From an uncultured Blautia sp. (GTDB taxonomy: Bacteria > Bacillota > Clostridia > Lachnospirales > Lachnospiraceae), in the NCBI RefSeq assembly GCF_934371575.1, contig NZ_CAKRNY010000036.1, positions 1 to 39,468 on the forward strand: 39,468 nt of DNA, in the 5' to 3' direction. Below the pieces are notes generated by a model that had not been told where the DNA came from, ran no database searches, and saw only the letters and a list, made by a program, of their open reading frames with translations. A program made the translations under genes and the position numbers. Shown here in pieces: positions 25,019 through 33,784 of this stretch (within the stretch, counting starts at the first letter, position 1; each line of letters opens with the position of its first letter).

Positions 25019-27976
25019 ATGAATCAAACAATAATAACAGACATAACTCAAGGCTTAACTACCGCCTTCATCGACCACACCGTTTCTTCCAACCTGGCTT
25101 ACCGACCGCAGTTTGTATCCAACAATTACAAAGAGGGACGGAAAGTAATCTCATCCATTGAGGATGAATTATTATCCTGTGAGCAGTTTGCCATCAGTGT
25201 GGCATTTATCACGATGAGTGGAATTACACCTTTACTTCAGACATTAAAAGAACTGGAGAAGCGTGGAATTCCGGGGCGGATTTTGACAACGGATTATTTG
25301 ACATTCAGTGATCCGAAAGCGTTGCGAAAATTAGAAGAATTTTCCAATTTGCATATAAAGATGTATGTAACAGATCAGACAGAAGAAGGATTTCACACAA
25401 AAGGGTATATTTTCAAAAAAGAAGAGATGTACCGGATTATTGTGGGAAGTTCCAATATGACACTCAGCGCGCTTACTGTGAATCGGGAATGGAATACGAG
25501 GATTGTTTCTACGGAACAAGGTGAGTATGCGCAAAGTGTGCTGACGGAATTTGAGGATTTGTGGAATTCTTCGCAGGCGGTGGAATTTGAACAGTTTATT
25601 GACAGTTATACGGAAAACTATACAAGAAATAAAATTATCCGTAAACAGAAGGAACTGGCGCGCCAGGAACAGGTTCCGTCGTTGGAAGCGTATCGGTTAC
25701 AACCGAATTCCATGCAGACCGGTTTTATCAATAATCTGCAGAAAATATATGATGCAGGGGAAGATAAAGCGTTACTGATCAGTGCGACAGGTACGGGAAA
25801 GACGTATGCTTCTGCCTTTGCCATGAGAGAGCTTGGCTTTCGGAAGGTATTATTTTTAGTACATAGGAATCAGATTGCAAAACAGGCAAAGAAATCTTAT
25901 CGGAAAGTATTTGGCAGCAGCATTTCGATGGGGATGGTTACCGGTCAGTATCAGGAAATGGACAAAGATTTTATATTTGCAACCATTCAGACAATCAGCA
26001 AAGAGCAGACATTGCATGCTTTTGAACCGACTGCATTTGATGCGATTATTATTGATGAAGCACATCATAGTTCTGCCAACAGTTATAAAAAAGTGATGGA
26101 GTATTTTACACCAAAACTGTGGCTGGGTATGACTGCGACACCGGATAAGCGAGATGATAATCTGGAAGGTAGAAATATTTATGAGATTTTTAACCATCAG
26201 ATTGCCTACGAGATACGGTTGCAGGATGCCATGGAAGAAGATTTGCTCTGCCCATTTCATTATTTTGGAATTACAGATCTGGAAGTGATTGCGGATGAGG
26301 CGAAGGGAGCAGAGGAAAAACTGGAGAATTTCCGGTATCTGACTTCGGACGAGCGTGTGGCAAATGTTATGAAACAGGCGGAGTTTTTCAGCTATAGTGG
26401 TGATCGGGTAAAAGGCTTGATTTTCTGCAGCAGGATTGATGAAGCAAAAGAATTATCAAAGAAATTCAATGAGCGTGGTTGGAGAACACAGGTATTAATC
26501 GGAAATGATTCGGAGTCAGCAAGGGCAGATGCGATTGAACGGCTGGCAGCAGATGCTGGAGAAAATGTACTGGATTATATTATTTCCGTGGATATTTTCT
26601 CAGAAGGTGTGGATGTGCCGGAAATCAATCAGGTTATCATGTTGCGTCCTACGGAGTCTCCGATTGTATTTATCCAGCAATTGGGTCGGGGACTGCGTAA
26701 AGCAGAAAATAAGGAATACGTGGTGGTTTTGGATTTCATTGGAAATTATCGAAATAATTTTATGATTCCAATTGCGTTATCCGGAGACCGAAGTTATAAC
26801 AAAGATAATATTCGTCGGTATGTAACCGAAGGCGGACGGGTGATTCCGGGAGCAAGTACCATTCACTTTGATGAAATTTCCAGGAAAAGGATTTTCCAGG
26901 CGATTGATACGGCGAATTTTAATGATATTAAGCTAATCCGAGAGAATTATACAAATCTTAAAAATAAACTGGGGCATATCCCGAAGCTATCGGATTTTGA
27001 CCGATATGGCGAGATGGATGTGTTGCGGATTTTTGAGAATAACAGTCTGGGTTCGTATTATAAGTTTCTGGTGAAATACGAGAAAGAATATACGGTGCGG
27101 CTTTCCGAAGAGGAAGAAAAAATTATTGAATTCATATGTAAAAAATTAGCCAGCGGGAAAAGAATTCATGAGTTGGAACTTCTGAATCGTATGCTAAAGT
27201 ATCATCATGGACTGTTGAATATTTTGCAGCAAGCGCTGGAGAAAAAATATCATCGTGCTATGACAGAAAACTGTGCGGAAAATGTGGTAAATATCATGAC
27301 GAATGAATTTCCAACCAGTGCGGCAAAGAAAACGTATGCTTCCTGTGTTTTTCTTGAAAAAGAAGGGGAAGATTATCGGGTTTCCGAAAATTTTGAAAAG
27401 ATGTTGGGAAATCGGGAGTTTTATGAGATACTGGAAGAAGTCGTGGAGTTTGGTATCGCCCGGTATCAAATGAACTATAGTAAGACATATCAAGATACGG
27501 ATCTGGTATTATATCAGAAATATACGTATGAGGATGCCTGTCGGTTGTTAAACTGGGAGCGTAATGAAGTTCCGTTGAATATCGGTGGGTATAAATATGA
27601 TAAGAAGACAAAAACATTTCCTGTATTTATCAATTATGATAAACAGGAGGATATCAGCGATACAACAAAATACGAAGATCATTTTCTCACAGCGGATCGT
27701 CTGATTGCTATTTCGAAAAGTGGGCGAAGCAGGGATTCGGAGGATGTGCAAAATTTCCTGAAAGCAAAGGAGCGGGGGATTGATGTACAGCTTTTTGTGA
27801 GAAAGAATAAGGATGATAAAATTTCCAAAGAATTCTATTATCTTGGTCGGATGACAGCTACCGGTCGAACCGAAGAATTTGTCATGGCAAATACGGACAA
27901 GACAGCAGTAGAGATCGAGTGGGCGCTGGATACGCCGGTCAGAGAAGATATTTATGAGTATATTATCAATGGATAA
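25019..27976 (+). CDS. PLD-domain SF2 helicase, DUF3427 type
   Basis: This 985-aa three-part protein has residues of about 40-200 forming a phospholipase D-like nuclease domain with the HxK motif HTK (126-128) and GSSNMTLSAL after it; one HxK copy per chain implies dimerisation, as in other PLD nucleases. The SF2 core follows: Walker A ATGTGKT (256-262), IIDEAHH (D346), MTATPDKRD, SEGVD, QQLGRGLRK. Residues of about 600-985 match the DUF3427 region, ending in LGRMTATGRTEEF. Such proteins are common in defence islands. The NUDIX gene starts 12 bases after the stop, so they form a two-gene unit. The ribosome site is weak (AAGAGAGA). GC is somewhat higher than in the SMC cassette. Confidence 0.88.
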   Translation: MNQTIITDITQGLTTAFIDHTVSSNLAYRPQFVSNNYKEGRKVISSIEDELLSCEQFAISVAFITMSGITPLLQTLKELEKRGIPGRILTTDYLTFSDPKALRKLEEFSNLHIKMYVTDQTEEGFHTKGYIFKKEEMYRIIVGSSNMTLSALTVNREWNTRIVSTEQGEYAQSVLTEFEDLWNSSQAVEFEQFIDSYTENYTRNKIIRKQKELARQEQVPSLEAYRLQPNSMQTGFINNLQKIYDAGEDKALLISATGTGKTYASAFAMRELGFRKVLFLVHRNQIAKQAKKSYRKVFGSSISMGMVTGQYQEMDKDFIFATIQTISKEQTLHAFEPTAFDAIIIDEAHHSSANSYKKVMEYFTPKLWLGMTATPDKRDDNLEGRNIYEIFNHQIAYEIRLQDAMEEDLLCPFHYFGITDLEVIADEAKGAEEKLENFRYLTSDERVANVMKQAEFFSYSGDRVKGLIFCSRIDEAKELSKKFNERGWRTQVLIGNDSESARADAIERLAADAGENVLDYIISVDIFSEGVDVPEINQVIMLRPTESPIVFIQQLGRGLRKAENKEYVVVLDFIGNYRNNFMIPIALSGDRSYNKDNIRRYVTEGGRVIPGASTIHFDEISRKRIFQAIDTANFNDIKLIRENYTNLKNKLGHIPKLSDFDRYGEMDVLRIFENNSLGSYYKFLVKYEKEYTVRLSEEEEKIIEFICKKLASGKRIHELELLNRMLKYHHGLLNILQQALEKKYHRAMTENCAENVVNIMTNEFPTSAAKKTYASCVFLEKEGEDYRVSENFEKMLGNREFYEILEEVVEFGIARYQMNYSKTYQDTDLVLYQKYTYEDACRLLNWERNEVPLNIGGYKYDKKTKTFPVFINYDKQEDISDTTKYEDHFLTADRLIAISKSGRSRDSEDVQNFLKAKERGIDVQLFVRKNKDDKISKEFYYLGRMTATGRTEEFVMANTDKTAVEIEWALDTPVREDIYEYIING

Positions 27977-27988
27977 AGGAGACGCAGG

Positions 27989-28384
27989 ATGAAGACAATT
28001 AAGGTAGTGGCAGCGATTATTATAGATAATGGGAAAGTATTTGCAACGCAGAGAGGTTACGGTGAATTCAAGGATGGCTGGGAATTTCCGGGAGGTAAGA
28101 TTGAAGAAGGGGAGACAGCCAGAGAAGCAATCGTAAGAGAAATCCGGGAAGAACTGGATACGGAGATCCAGGTGGAAGAACTTCTGGACACCGTGGAGTA
28201 TGATTATCCGAAATTTCATTTGTCGATGGATTGCTTCATTTGCACAGTGAAGTCTGGAGATTTGGTGCTGAAGGAGCATGAGGCAGCGAAGTGGCTGACG
28301 AAGGAAACACTAGGGAGTGTGGAATGGCTGCCGGCGGATGAAGGGTTGATCGAGAAAATCAGGGAGTATATCGAGAAAAATTGA
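27989..28384 (+). CDS. NUDIX hydrolase (MutT / (d)NTP pyrophosphohydrolase type)
   Basis: This 131-aa enzyme is likely to hydrolyse a (deoxy)nucleoside triphosphate or modified nucleotide to the monophosphate. The NUDIX box is complete: GGKIEEGETAREAIVREIREEL, about residues 37-58, with the G-x5-E-x7-RE-x2-EE spacing. It is preceded by the MutT-type AAIIIDNGKVFATQRGYGEFKDGWEFPGG. It starts 12 bases after the PLD-helicase stop with AAAGGAG in between, so it is co-transcribed. MutT-like enzymes next to DUF3427 helicases recur in Firmicutes to my knowledge. Whether this one cleans the nucleotide pool or works in defence is open. Confidence 0.9.
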   Translation: MKTIKVVAAIIIDNGKVFATQRGYGEFKDGWEFPGGKIEEGETAREAIVREIREELDTEIQVEELLDTVEYDYPKFHLSMDCFICTVKSGDLVLKEHEAAKWLTKETLGSVEWLPADEGLIEKIREYIEKN

Positions 28385-28412
28385 AAATATCTTTCGCCCA
28401 TGATAATATAAT
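28381..28412 (+). promoter_or_regulatory. Candidate promoter of the ATPase/HNH pair
   Basis: TTGAAA (28381-28386) is followed after 17 bp by TAATAT (28404-28409); a better -10, TATAAT (28407-28412), is at a long 20-bp spacing. It overlaps the NUDIX stop codon and lies 40 bases before the GTG start. Confidence 0.4.
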
Positions 28413-28452
28413 GAATAGTTAGGCAGAATAACCGGAAACCGGAGGATTCATA

Positions 28453-29697
28453 GTGAAAGAATATTTTATAAATGAAATTTATATAGACAAGTTGTATCAC
28501 TTATCGAATATAACAATAGAGTTAAATACAACAAAACGCCAGCATCTGTTGCTGACCGGAAAAAATGGTTCAGGAAAGACATCGTTACTGTTAAGATTAG
28601 TAAGATATCTGAAAGTACTTAAAGATGGACATCTTATTCGATTAACGGAAACATGGCCGCAATTAGAAGAAGATGCGAAACAGGAGATGGAACATGCTTC
28701 AAGTGAGAATGAACGATTTAAAGCAGAACAGGATTACAGACAATGGTCGGATTTGATTCGTAAGTATAGCGATGGCGTCAGAGTTTCGTGGAATAATTTT
28801 GATGGACTTGAAAGTGCATATCAAAAAGGAGAATTTATAACTGCGTATTTCCCGGCAGAACGGAAAGCAGAATTTGCGAAACCGAATGGCGTGGAAAATA
28901 TAAAACTGTCTGAAGTATATGACACCACAGAGAACGCCGGAAATATTCTTCTTAAGTATATGGTTCACATGAAGACACAGCAATCTTTTGCAAGAAACGA
29001 AGGCGATAAGGAAATCGTAGAGCGGATTCAACAATGGTTTGACAGATTTGAATCTGCGCTGCAGGTTTTGCTGGACGAAAAATCGATTCATCTGGAATAT
29101 GATTATAAAAATTATAATTTTAAGATCCGCCAGGAAGGCCGGGAGCCTTTTGCATTCAGTGAACTGTCAGATGGCTATTCATCTGTAATCTATATTGTAT
29201 CCGATTTGATTCTTCGAATGGATAAAAACTGGTTATTGGATGAAGAAATCAGTCAGTATAATGCACAGGGAATTGTTCTGATTGATGAACTGGAAACGCA
29301 TCTTCATATTGAATTACAGAAAAAAATCCTGCCATTCCTAACAAAATTTTTCCCGAATATTCAATTTATCGTGACGACACATTCGCCATATATTCTGAAT
29401 TCTATTTCCAATGCGAAAGCATATGATCTGGAAAAGCATGTGGAACTGGAGAATCTGGCTGCTTTTTCATCGGATGAACTTGCGGAAGGCTACTTTGAGG
29501 CAGATGAATATTCAGATACATTAAAAGAGGAACTGGAGCGATATGCACAGTTGTGTTCCGGGAAAGAACTGACGGAAGAAGAGATGGCTGAACGGGCAGA
29601 ATTAAAAATAAAATTCAAAAATTTATCAACAGATCTGTCAGGAGCTGCCAGAGAAAAGTTTGAAGATATCGAGCGGAGAAGGGAAACGAATGATTAA
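28453..29697 (+). CDS. ABC-type ATPase of a Septu-like system (PtuA-like)
   Basis: This 414-aa AAA_15/21-type ATPase starts at GTG 28453 behind a strong CCGGAGGA. Walker A is GKNGSGKTS near residue 36, the signature is ELSDGYSS near 238, Walker B is VLIDELETHLH near 275, and the H-loop is TTHSPYIL near 303. No long coiled coil or zinc hook is present, which separates it from the SMC-like ATPase at 19007. The stop overlaps the HNH gene start by 8 bp. ATPase plus HNH nuclease in this order is the Septu (PtuA/PtuB) arrangement. In that system the ATPase complex controls a nuclease that degrades nucleic acid after infection. The subtype cannot be fixed from sequence alone. Confidence 0.82.
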   Translation: MKEYFINEIYIDKLYHLSNITIELNTTKRQHLLLTGKNGSGKTSLLLRLVRYLKVLKDGHLIRLTETWPQLEEDAKQEMEHASSENERFKAEQDYRQWSDLIRKYSDGVRVSWNNFDGLESAYQKGEFITAYFPAERKAEFAKPNGVENIKLSEVYDTTENAGNILLKYMVHMKTQQSFARNEGDKEIVERIQQWFDRFESALQVLLDEKSIHLEYDYKNYNFKIRQEGREPFAFSELSDGYSSVIYIVSDLILRMDKNWLLDEEISQYNAQGIVLIDELETHLHIELQKKILPFLTKFFPNIQFIVTTHSPYILNSISNAKAYDLEKHVELENLAAFSSDELAEGYFEADEYSDTLKEELERYAQLCSGKELTEEEMAERAELKIKFKNLSTDLSGAAREKFEDIERRRETND

Positions 29698-30388
29698 GAT
29701 TGAGAGGAAAGCAACCCCGCATACACAAGAGGCAATGGAGGATTTGCAGGAAGCAAGCAATACAGGTCGTTCGTATAATACAGAACATGTGAATCAGGCG
29801 TTAAGGGAAGTATTTCACGGGAAATGTTATATTTGTGAAAATAAAGAAGCAACATCCTATCAAATCGAGCATCTGATTCCGCACCGGAGTGATAGGAAAT
29901 TGAAATATGATTGGAATAATCTGTTTTGGGTGTGTGCACATTGCAATAATATTAAGTCAGACAAATACGAACCAATATTGAACTGTACAACAGATCCTGT
30001 AGAACACCTGATTGCTTTTCGGAAAACAGGTTATTTTGGAACGGATGAAAAACTGGAGTTTTCGGCGGTGAAGGATGATAATGAGGCAATCAGAAATACG
30101 ATTTTGCTATTAAATGATGCCTACTATGGAACAACTCCTCAGAAGAAAATGGAAGCAAGGATTATACGTAAAACGTTGCGAAAAGATCTTTCAAAGTTCA
30201 AAGAATATGTAAGAGAGTATCAGGAAGCAGAGAATGAAGAAGAAAAAGAGGATATTGCGATGCTTCTGAAGAGGGAACTGAAAGACAGTTCTGCGTTTAC
30301 GGCATTTAAAAGATGGCTGATATGGGATAATGAGGAAAAGTATAGGGAGTTGGAGAAATTTATTCTTGAGAACCAGAAGAAAAATTAG
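29690..30388 (+). CDS. HNH endonuclease of a Septu-like system (PtuB-like)
   Basis: This 232-aa protein starts at ATG 29690, chosen because GGAGAAGGG lies six bases upstream and the 8-bp overlap with the ATPase gene is typical of coupled pairs. The HNH core near residues 45-90 has CYIC, then IEHLIPH (catalytic His), NNLFWVC, and AHCNNIKSDK. The two Cys pairs should hold a structural zinc. Residues 90-232 are helical and charged, probably the docking part for the ATPase. The tandem with the ATPase makes a PtuB role likely. A paired hairpin region follows the stop. Confidence 0.85.
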   Translation: MIKIERKATPHTQEAMEDLQEASNTGRSYNTEHVNQALREVFHGKCYICENKEATSYQIEHLIPHRSDRKLKYDWNNLFWVCAHCNNIKSDKYEPILNCTTDPVEHLIAFRKTGYFGTDEKLEFSAVKDDNEAIRNTILLLNDAYYGTTPQKKMEARIIRKTLRKDLSKFKEYVREYQEAENEEEKEDIAMLLKRELKDSSAFTAFKRWLIWDNEEKYRELEKFILENQKKN

Positions 30389-30401
30389 TTTGACATTTAA
30401 A

Positions 30402-30442
30402 GGGGGATGGTGTTAACCATCCCCCACTCTGGAAAACCAGAG
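30402..30442 (+). terminator. Two adjacent perfect hairpins after the Septu-like pair
   Basis: GGGGGATGGT (30402-30411) pairs with ACCATCCCCC (30416-30425) across a GTTA loop. One base later, CTCTGG (30427-30432) pairs with CCAGAG (30437-30442) across AAAA. No U-run follows either, so a simple intrinsic terminator is not certain. It may be an RNA-stability element or part of a small structured RNA. The rest of the 30389-30597 stretch is AT-rich without further clear signals. Confidence 0.6.
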
Positions 30443-30596
30443 AAACCTCGTCGGTCAAAGTTTATTTAAGTGACGGTCTTATCGACCAAAATATCTTCTA
30501 GTAAGTGAAAAAAACTAATAAATACTATTTTAATTATACATAATTTTGTGCTGAAATCAATGGAGAAAAATATAAGAAATTACTAAATGGTTACGG

Positions 30597-30627
30597 GTTG
30601 ACACTTGCTGTCAACCTGCAATATCTT
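30597..30627 (+). promoter_or_regulatory. Promoter with overlapping operator palindrome of the XRE gene
   Basis: A consensus -35 TTGACA (30598-30603) is embedded in a perfect inverted repeat GTTGACA-N5-TGTCAAC (30597-30615). TATCTT (30622-30627), 18 bp on, is a fair -10. A dimeric regulator bound to the palindrome would block RNA polymerase. The HTH protein encoded 44 bases downstream is the obvious candidate, giving autorepression. Confidence 0.6.
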
Positions 30628-30670
30628 TATATACAGGTAAGCGCTTCCAATTAATAAAAGGAGAATTTTT

Positions 30671-31441
30671 ATGAACGGACTTAGATTTATCAGAACGCAA
30701 TGCAACCTGTCTTTAAATGATATTGCAACGGTACTAGGAGTTTCCCGGCAAATGGTGAGTAGTTGGGAGAATGGGAAAAAGGAGATTTCCCGTGAAAGGG
30801 CAGCACAGCTTTCGGAGTATTTTAGTGTTGATAAAAAATATTTTGGGGAAATTGAAGAACATCAGAAGGAAGAAATTCTGCAAACTACCATGTACAGATG
30901 GTATAAACAAAATGAGGAGTATTTTCTGTTTCGTCCATGTAAAGAATCCAGAGAAAGGGAAAATGGTCGGTCTTATACGGTGAGGGTTGAGAGGGCGGAA
31001 TCGCTTTCTGATGAGTGGAAAGAGAAAAAACGCTTACAAAAAGAAATAATTCAGCAGATACATGAGCAAATTTCTGGTTCACCAAAATATAATTTGCAGG
31101 ATCAGATTTTGGCTGTGAACAGAGGAAAGAAATATTATGAGTATTGTCTGAACAATTATAAAGCTATTTTTGAAAAATCTCCCACACAAAAAATGTGTTA
31201 CTATTATCGGGCATTAGAAGTATTGAAAGCTTTGGGAATAGCCCTTGGTATTGAAGAAAATCCGGAACAGGTAGAATTTCCAGATTATGTTCCGGATGTA
31301 TTTCCGGCGGATGATTATACATATCGGATAGATCAGGCGTTTGTTCGGGAATGTGCAGAATTGATTCAGAAACATTTTGCACTGATGATAGAAGAATTGG
31401 AAAAGATGGATATGCGGATGAATGAGAGGCGGAAAATGTGA
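30671..31441 (+). CDS. XRE-family HTH transcriptional regulator with unknown C-terminal domain
   Basis: This 256-aa protein has a Cro/CI-type helix-turn-helix in residues 1-60 (LSLNDIATVLGVSRQMVSSWENGKKEI), with the usual W-E-N-G-K after the recognition helix. The remaining ~195 residues are helical with many Tyr and Glu and match no domain I know; they may sense a ligand or interact with a partner. RBS AAAAGGAG. It sits between the Septu-like pair and a flavoprotein gene, with its own promoter carrying a palindrome. Regulators of this kind often control neighbouring defence or mobile genes; which target is regulated is not shown. Confidence 0.8.
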   Translation: MNGLRFIRTQCNLSLNDIATVLGVSRQMVSSWENGKKEISRERAAQLSEYFSVDKKYFGEIEEHQKEEILQTTMYRWYKQNEEYFLFRPCKESRERENGRSYTVRVERAESLSDEWKEKKRLQKEIIQQIHEQISGSPKYNLQDQILAVNRGKKYYEYCLNNYKAIFEKSPTQKMCYYYRALEVLKALGIALGIEENPEQVEFPDYVPDVFPADDYTYRIDQAFVRECAELIQKHFALMIEELEKMDMRMNERRKM

Positions 31442-31520
31442 TATAATATGCAAGCAAATTAGCGTTTAAAAAAATTGTCTGAAGAATAATTGAGCGTTTG
31501 GGAAATGAACATATAAGAAT

Positions 31521-31549
31521 TTGCACATCCGTCTTTCAGATGCTATATT
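31521..31549 (+). promoter_or_regulatory. Promoter of the PNPOx-like gene
   Basis: TTGCAC (31521-31526), a 17-bp spacer and TATATT (31544-31549) form a reasonable sigma-A promoter 38 bases before the ATG at 31587. Confidence 0.5.
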
Positions 31550-31586
31550 TATCTTACAACATATCACCGCAGAAAGGAGCATAATC

Positions 31587-31979
31587 ATGGAGAAAGTATT
31601 ACAATTTTTAAAAGACGCAGAGACATATTATCTGGCAACTGTAGAAGGTGATCAACCGAGAGTTCGTCCTTTTGGAACGGCGCATATTTTTGAGGGCAAG
31701 CTGTATATTCAGACTGGAAAAGTGAAAGATGTCTCAAAACAGTTACATGCCAATCCGAAAGCTGAGATCTGTGCTTTTAAGGGCGGTGAATGGATCCGTG
31801 TGGCTGGCGAACTGGTAGAGGATGATCGTGTGGAAGCAAGACAGTCCATGCTGGACGCATATCCGAGTCTGCAGAAAATTTATGCCGCAGATGATGGCAA
31901 TACAGAAGTTTTCTATTTTAAGAATGCAACCGCAACGATTTCTGCATTTACGCATGAACCGGAAGTGATTACTTTTTGA
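31587..31979 (+). CDS. Pyridoxamine 5'-phosphate oxidase-like FMN-binding split-barrel protein
   Basis: This 130-aa protein starts at ATG 31587, ten bases after the beginning of a strong AGAAAGGAG site region; the frame is open farther upstream but without a ribosome site. The split-barrel fold is indicated by FLKDAETYYLATVEGDQPRVRPFG at residues 6-29 and LYIQTGKVKDVSKQL, the FMN-phosphate contact region. WIRVAGELVEDD follows. It is likely a small flavin- or heme-binding reductase; true PdxH proteins are longer, so vitamin B6 synthesis is unlikely. A terminator follows at 32061. Confidence 0.85.
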   Translation: MEKVLQFLKDAETYYLATVEGDQPRVRPFGTAHIFEGKLYIQTGKVKDVSKQLHANPKAEICAFKGGEWIRVAGELVEDDRVEARQSMLDAYPSLQKIYAADDGNTEVFYFKNATATISAFTHEPEVITF

Positions 31980-32060
31980 AAATAAATAAAAATTGTATAA
32001 TATACACAATTACGCATATACAAAAACAATATTGTATGGTAAATTAGTGTAACGATAATG

Positions 32061-32090
32061 AGCCGGTAGCCGATGGTTACCGGCTTTTTG
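32061..32090 (+). terminator. Intrinsic terminator after the PNPOx-like gene
   Basis: AGCCGGTA (32061-32068) pairs with TACCGGCT (32078-32085), immediately followed by TTTT. It separates the flavoprotein gene from the three-gene HerA unit. Confidence 0.8.
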
Positions 32091-32143
32091 ATGATATAAA
32101 AGAAAATAATAAGTGTAGAAGATGAAAAGCGGAAGGGTGTCAT

Positions 32144-33778
32144 ATGGTTAAAGCAGAATTGAATTATAATCCTTATCTTTTGGAAACGATGATTAAGTTT
32201 AATGGACAGGAACCACGAATTAATAGTCTGGTAGAAAAATTTCAGGATGGTCCGTTACAGAGCTGGGTGTGTCGTATTCCAGAAATTTTTTATGATGAGA
32301 TGAATGGATACGATTTTGAACTGGAATTTTCAGGGACGGAAAGAGACTATCAGGAAGTTGTTCATGCATTTCGGGAAAAAGGAATTACGGATGAGTCTGT
32401 ACAAATTTTTCATAAAAATGAGTTGGATGGTCGTAGTAAAAAGGTGGAATTACTCGGGCATTTAGTAGAATGGCTTGAGAAAAACCCAAATAGAAATTTT
32501 AATTTTGCGAAATTCCGGGAAGAACATGCAGATTGTTTAAACAGTTCATGTGTGTATATCATTCTCCAGGGATATGCGTTAAGTACAACAGAGATTAATG
32601 ACAGCAGAATTGATATCGAGCATGTGAATATTGTAGATGAGTTAAAGCAGACGGATTTAAAAAATATTCCCATCTTGATTTATATTACAGAAGAAAATAT
32701 AGATAATCTTCAAAACAATCTAGAATATTTTATGAATCGAAATGACGTGGAATTCATTCAGCTGTTTTTCCTTATACATTCATCATTAGATTCTGGAAAA
32801 GTTGAGAGAATTATTAAAGATCTTGGTATTTCAGAACCAAATATTGTATCTGGAATATACGATGATAAGATAAAAAAATATATAGAAATTTATCCGGTAT
32901 CAGAATACATTTATTCGGCCATTTCTCTGATCAGAGGAATGGCCGATGAGTTAGACGAGTATCTCAAAAAAGAAAGTGAAAAAACTGCAATTGCCAATAA
33001 AGAAGTTCATGAACGGATAGATGTATACGAAAATACTATTCGCAGATTGAAGGATGCGCATCATAATTTTGTCAGTAGGGATAACTTGGAGATTCCTGTA
33101 GAGTGGAATGAGGCAGAGACAGAGCTGTTGGAATTAGTTTCTAACTGGAGAAAACGAAAAACAAAAATTACGGATACTTATGAAGCAGAAATGACTGCAA
33201 ATGAATTTGAAGCAGATAGTAGGAGATATTACAATCAGTTTTTAGAAAAAATAGTCAATGTTGCAGCTACAACAAAACAGGACATGGATTCAGCATATGA
33301 TGCATGGTATAGGAATGCAGAATTTGATAAGGAGTATCAGCTGGAGCGTCCGGTATTCGTGATTCCGGATTTTGAAAATGAAATAAATGTTTCGGAAATG
33401 CTTCAAAAGTTATGTGAAGAGGAGTATGTGAAACCAAAAGAAGATTTATTTGGAATGTTTTTCAAGAGTGCATCGGATACATCCAGAGAGCCGGTACTTC
33501 AAAAGGTGTTTTATTATCAGAATTGGAGAGATTATGTAGGAAGTATTGTGGAGTCAAGAGCAAGATCTGTGATTCGGACACTATTTGAAAATATTCAACA
33601 ATATGAACGGGCAATTGTAGAAGATTATATTATGCATTTGTCAGAACTTATTGAGGAAGAAACCAAGAAAAAGGATCAGGAAGCGGCAAAACTTTCTGAT
33701 GAAGAACGTTTATTGCAGAACGATATTGACTGGTTGGAAAAAGTACAGGATCAGTTGAGGGAAATTGAGAGAGGATAA
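32144..33778 (+). CDS. Unrecognised 544-aa protein, first gene of the HerA unit
   Basis: I do not recognise the family. No membrane segment, signal peptide or known catalytic motif is visible. Residues 1-250 look alpha/beta (SCVYIILQGYALS, IPILIYITEEN, VEFIQLFFLIHS), compatible with a Rossmann-like or PglZ-like regulatory fold, without clear active-site residues. From about residue 260 to the end the protein is helical and charged with coiled-coil stretches (DELDEYLKKESEKTAIANKEVHERI; EEETKKKDQEAAKLSDEER). RBS GGAAGGG. The stop lies six bases before the HerA gene start, so the two should be made together. It is likely a structural or adaptor partner of the ATPase; that role is inferred only from gene order. 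Confidence 0.7.
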   Translation: MVKAELNYNPYLLETMIKFNGQEPRINSLVEKFQDGPLQSWVCRIPEIFYDEMNGYDFELEFSGTERDYQEVVHAFREKGITDESVQIFHKNELDGRSKKVELLGHLVEWLEKNPNRNFNFAKFREEHADCLNSSCVYIILQGYALSTTEINDSRIDIEHVNIVDELKQTDLKNIPILIYITEENIDNLQNNLEYFMNRNDVEFIQLFFLIHSSLDSGKVERIIKDLGISEPNIVSGIYDDKIKKYIEIYPVSEYIYSAISLIRGMADELDEYLKKESEKTAIANKEVHERIDVYENTIRRLKDAHHNFVSRDNLEIPVEWNEAETELLELVSNWRKRKTKITDTYEAEMTANEFEADSRRYYNQFLEKIVNVAATTKQDMDSAYDAWYRNAEFDKEYQLERPVFVIPDFENEINVSEMLQKLCEEEYVKPKEDLFGMFFKSASDTSREPVLQKVFYYQNWRDYVGSIVESRARSVIRTLFENIQQYERAIVEDYIMHLSELIEEETKKKDQEAAKLSDEERLLQNDIDWLEKVQDQLREIERG

Positions 33779-33784
33779 GCTACT

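Noticed and set aside
27548..28279. 243-codon - strand open frame over the end of the helicase and the NUDIX gene
   Set aside because: Both + strand frames have complete conserved motifs and coupled starts; the - strand product is Cys/His/Phe-rich and unlike a real protein.
31992..32012. AATTGT/ACAATT repeat around a TATAAT as a promoter for the HerA unit
   Set aside because: The only -35-like match is 14 bp away, and the terminator at 32061 lies between it and the HerA unit. The real promoter of that unit remains unidentified.
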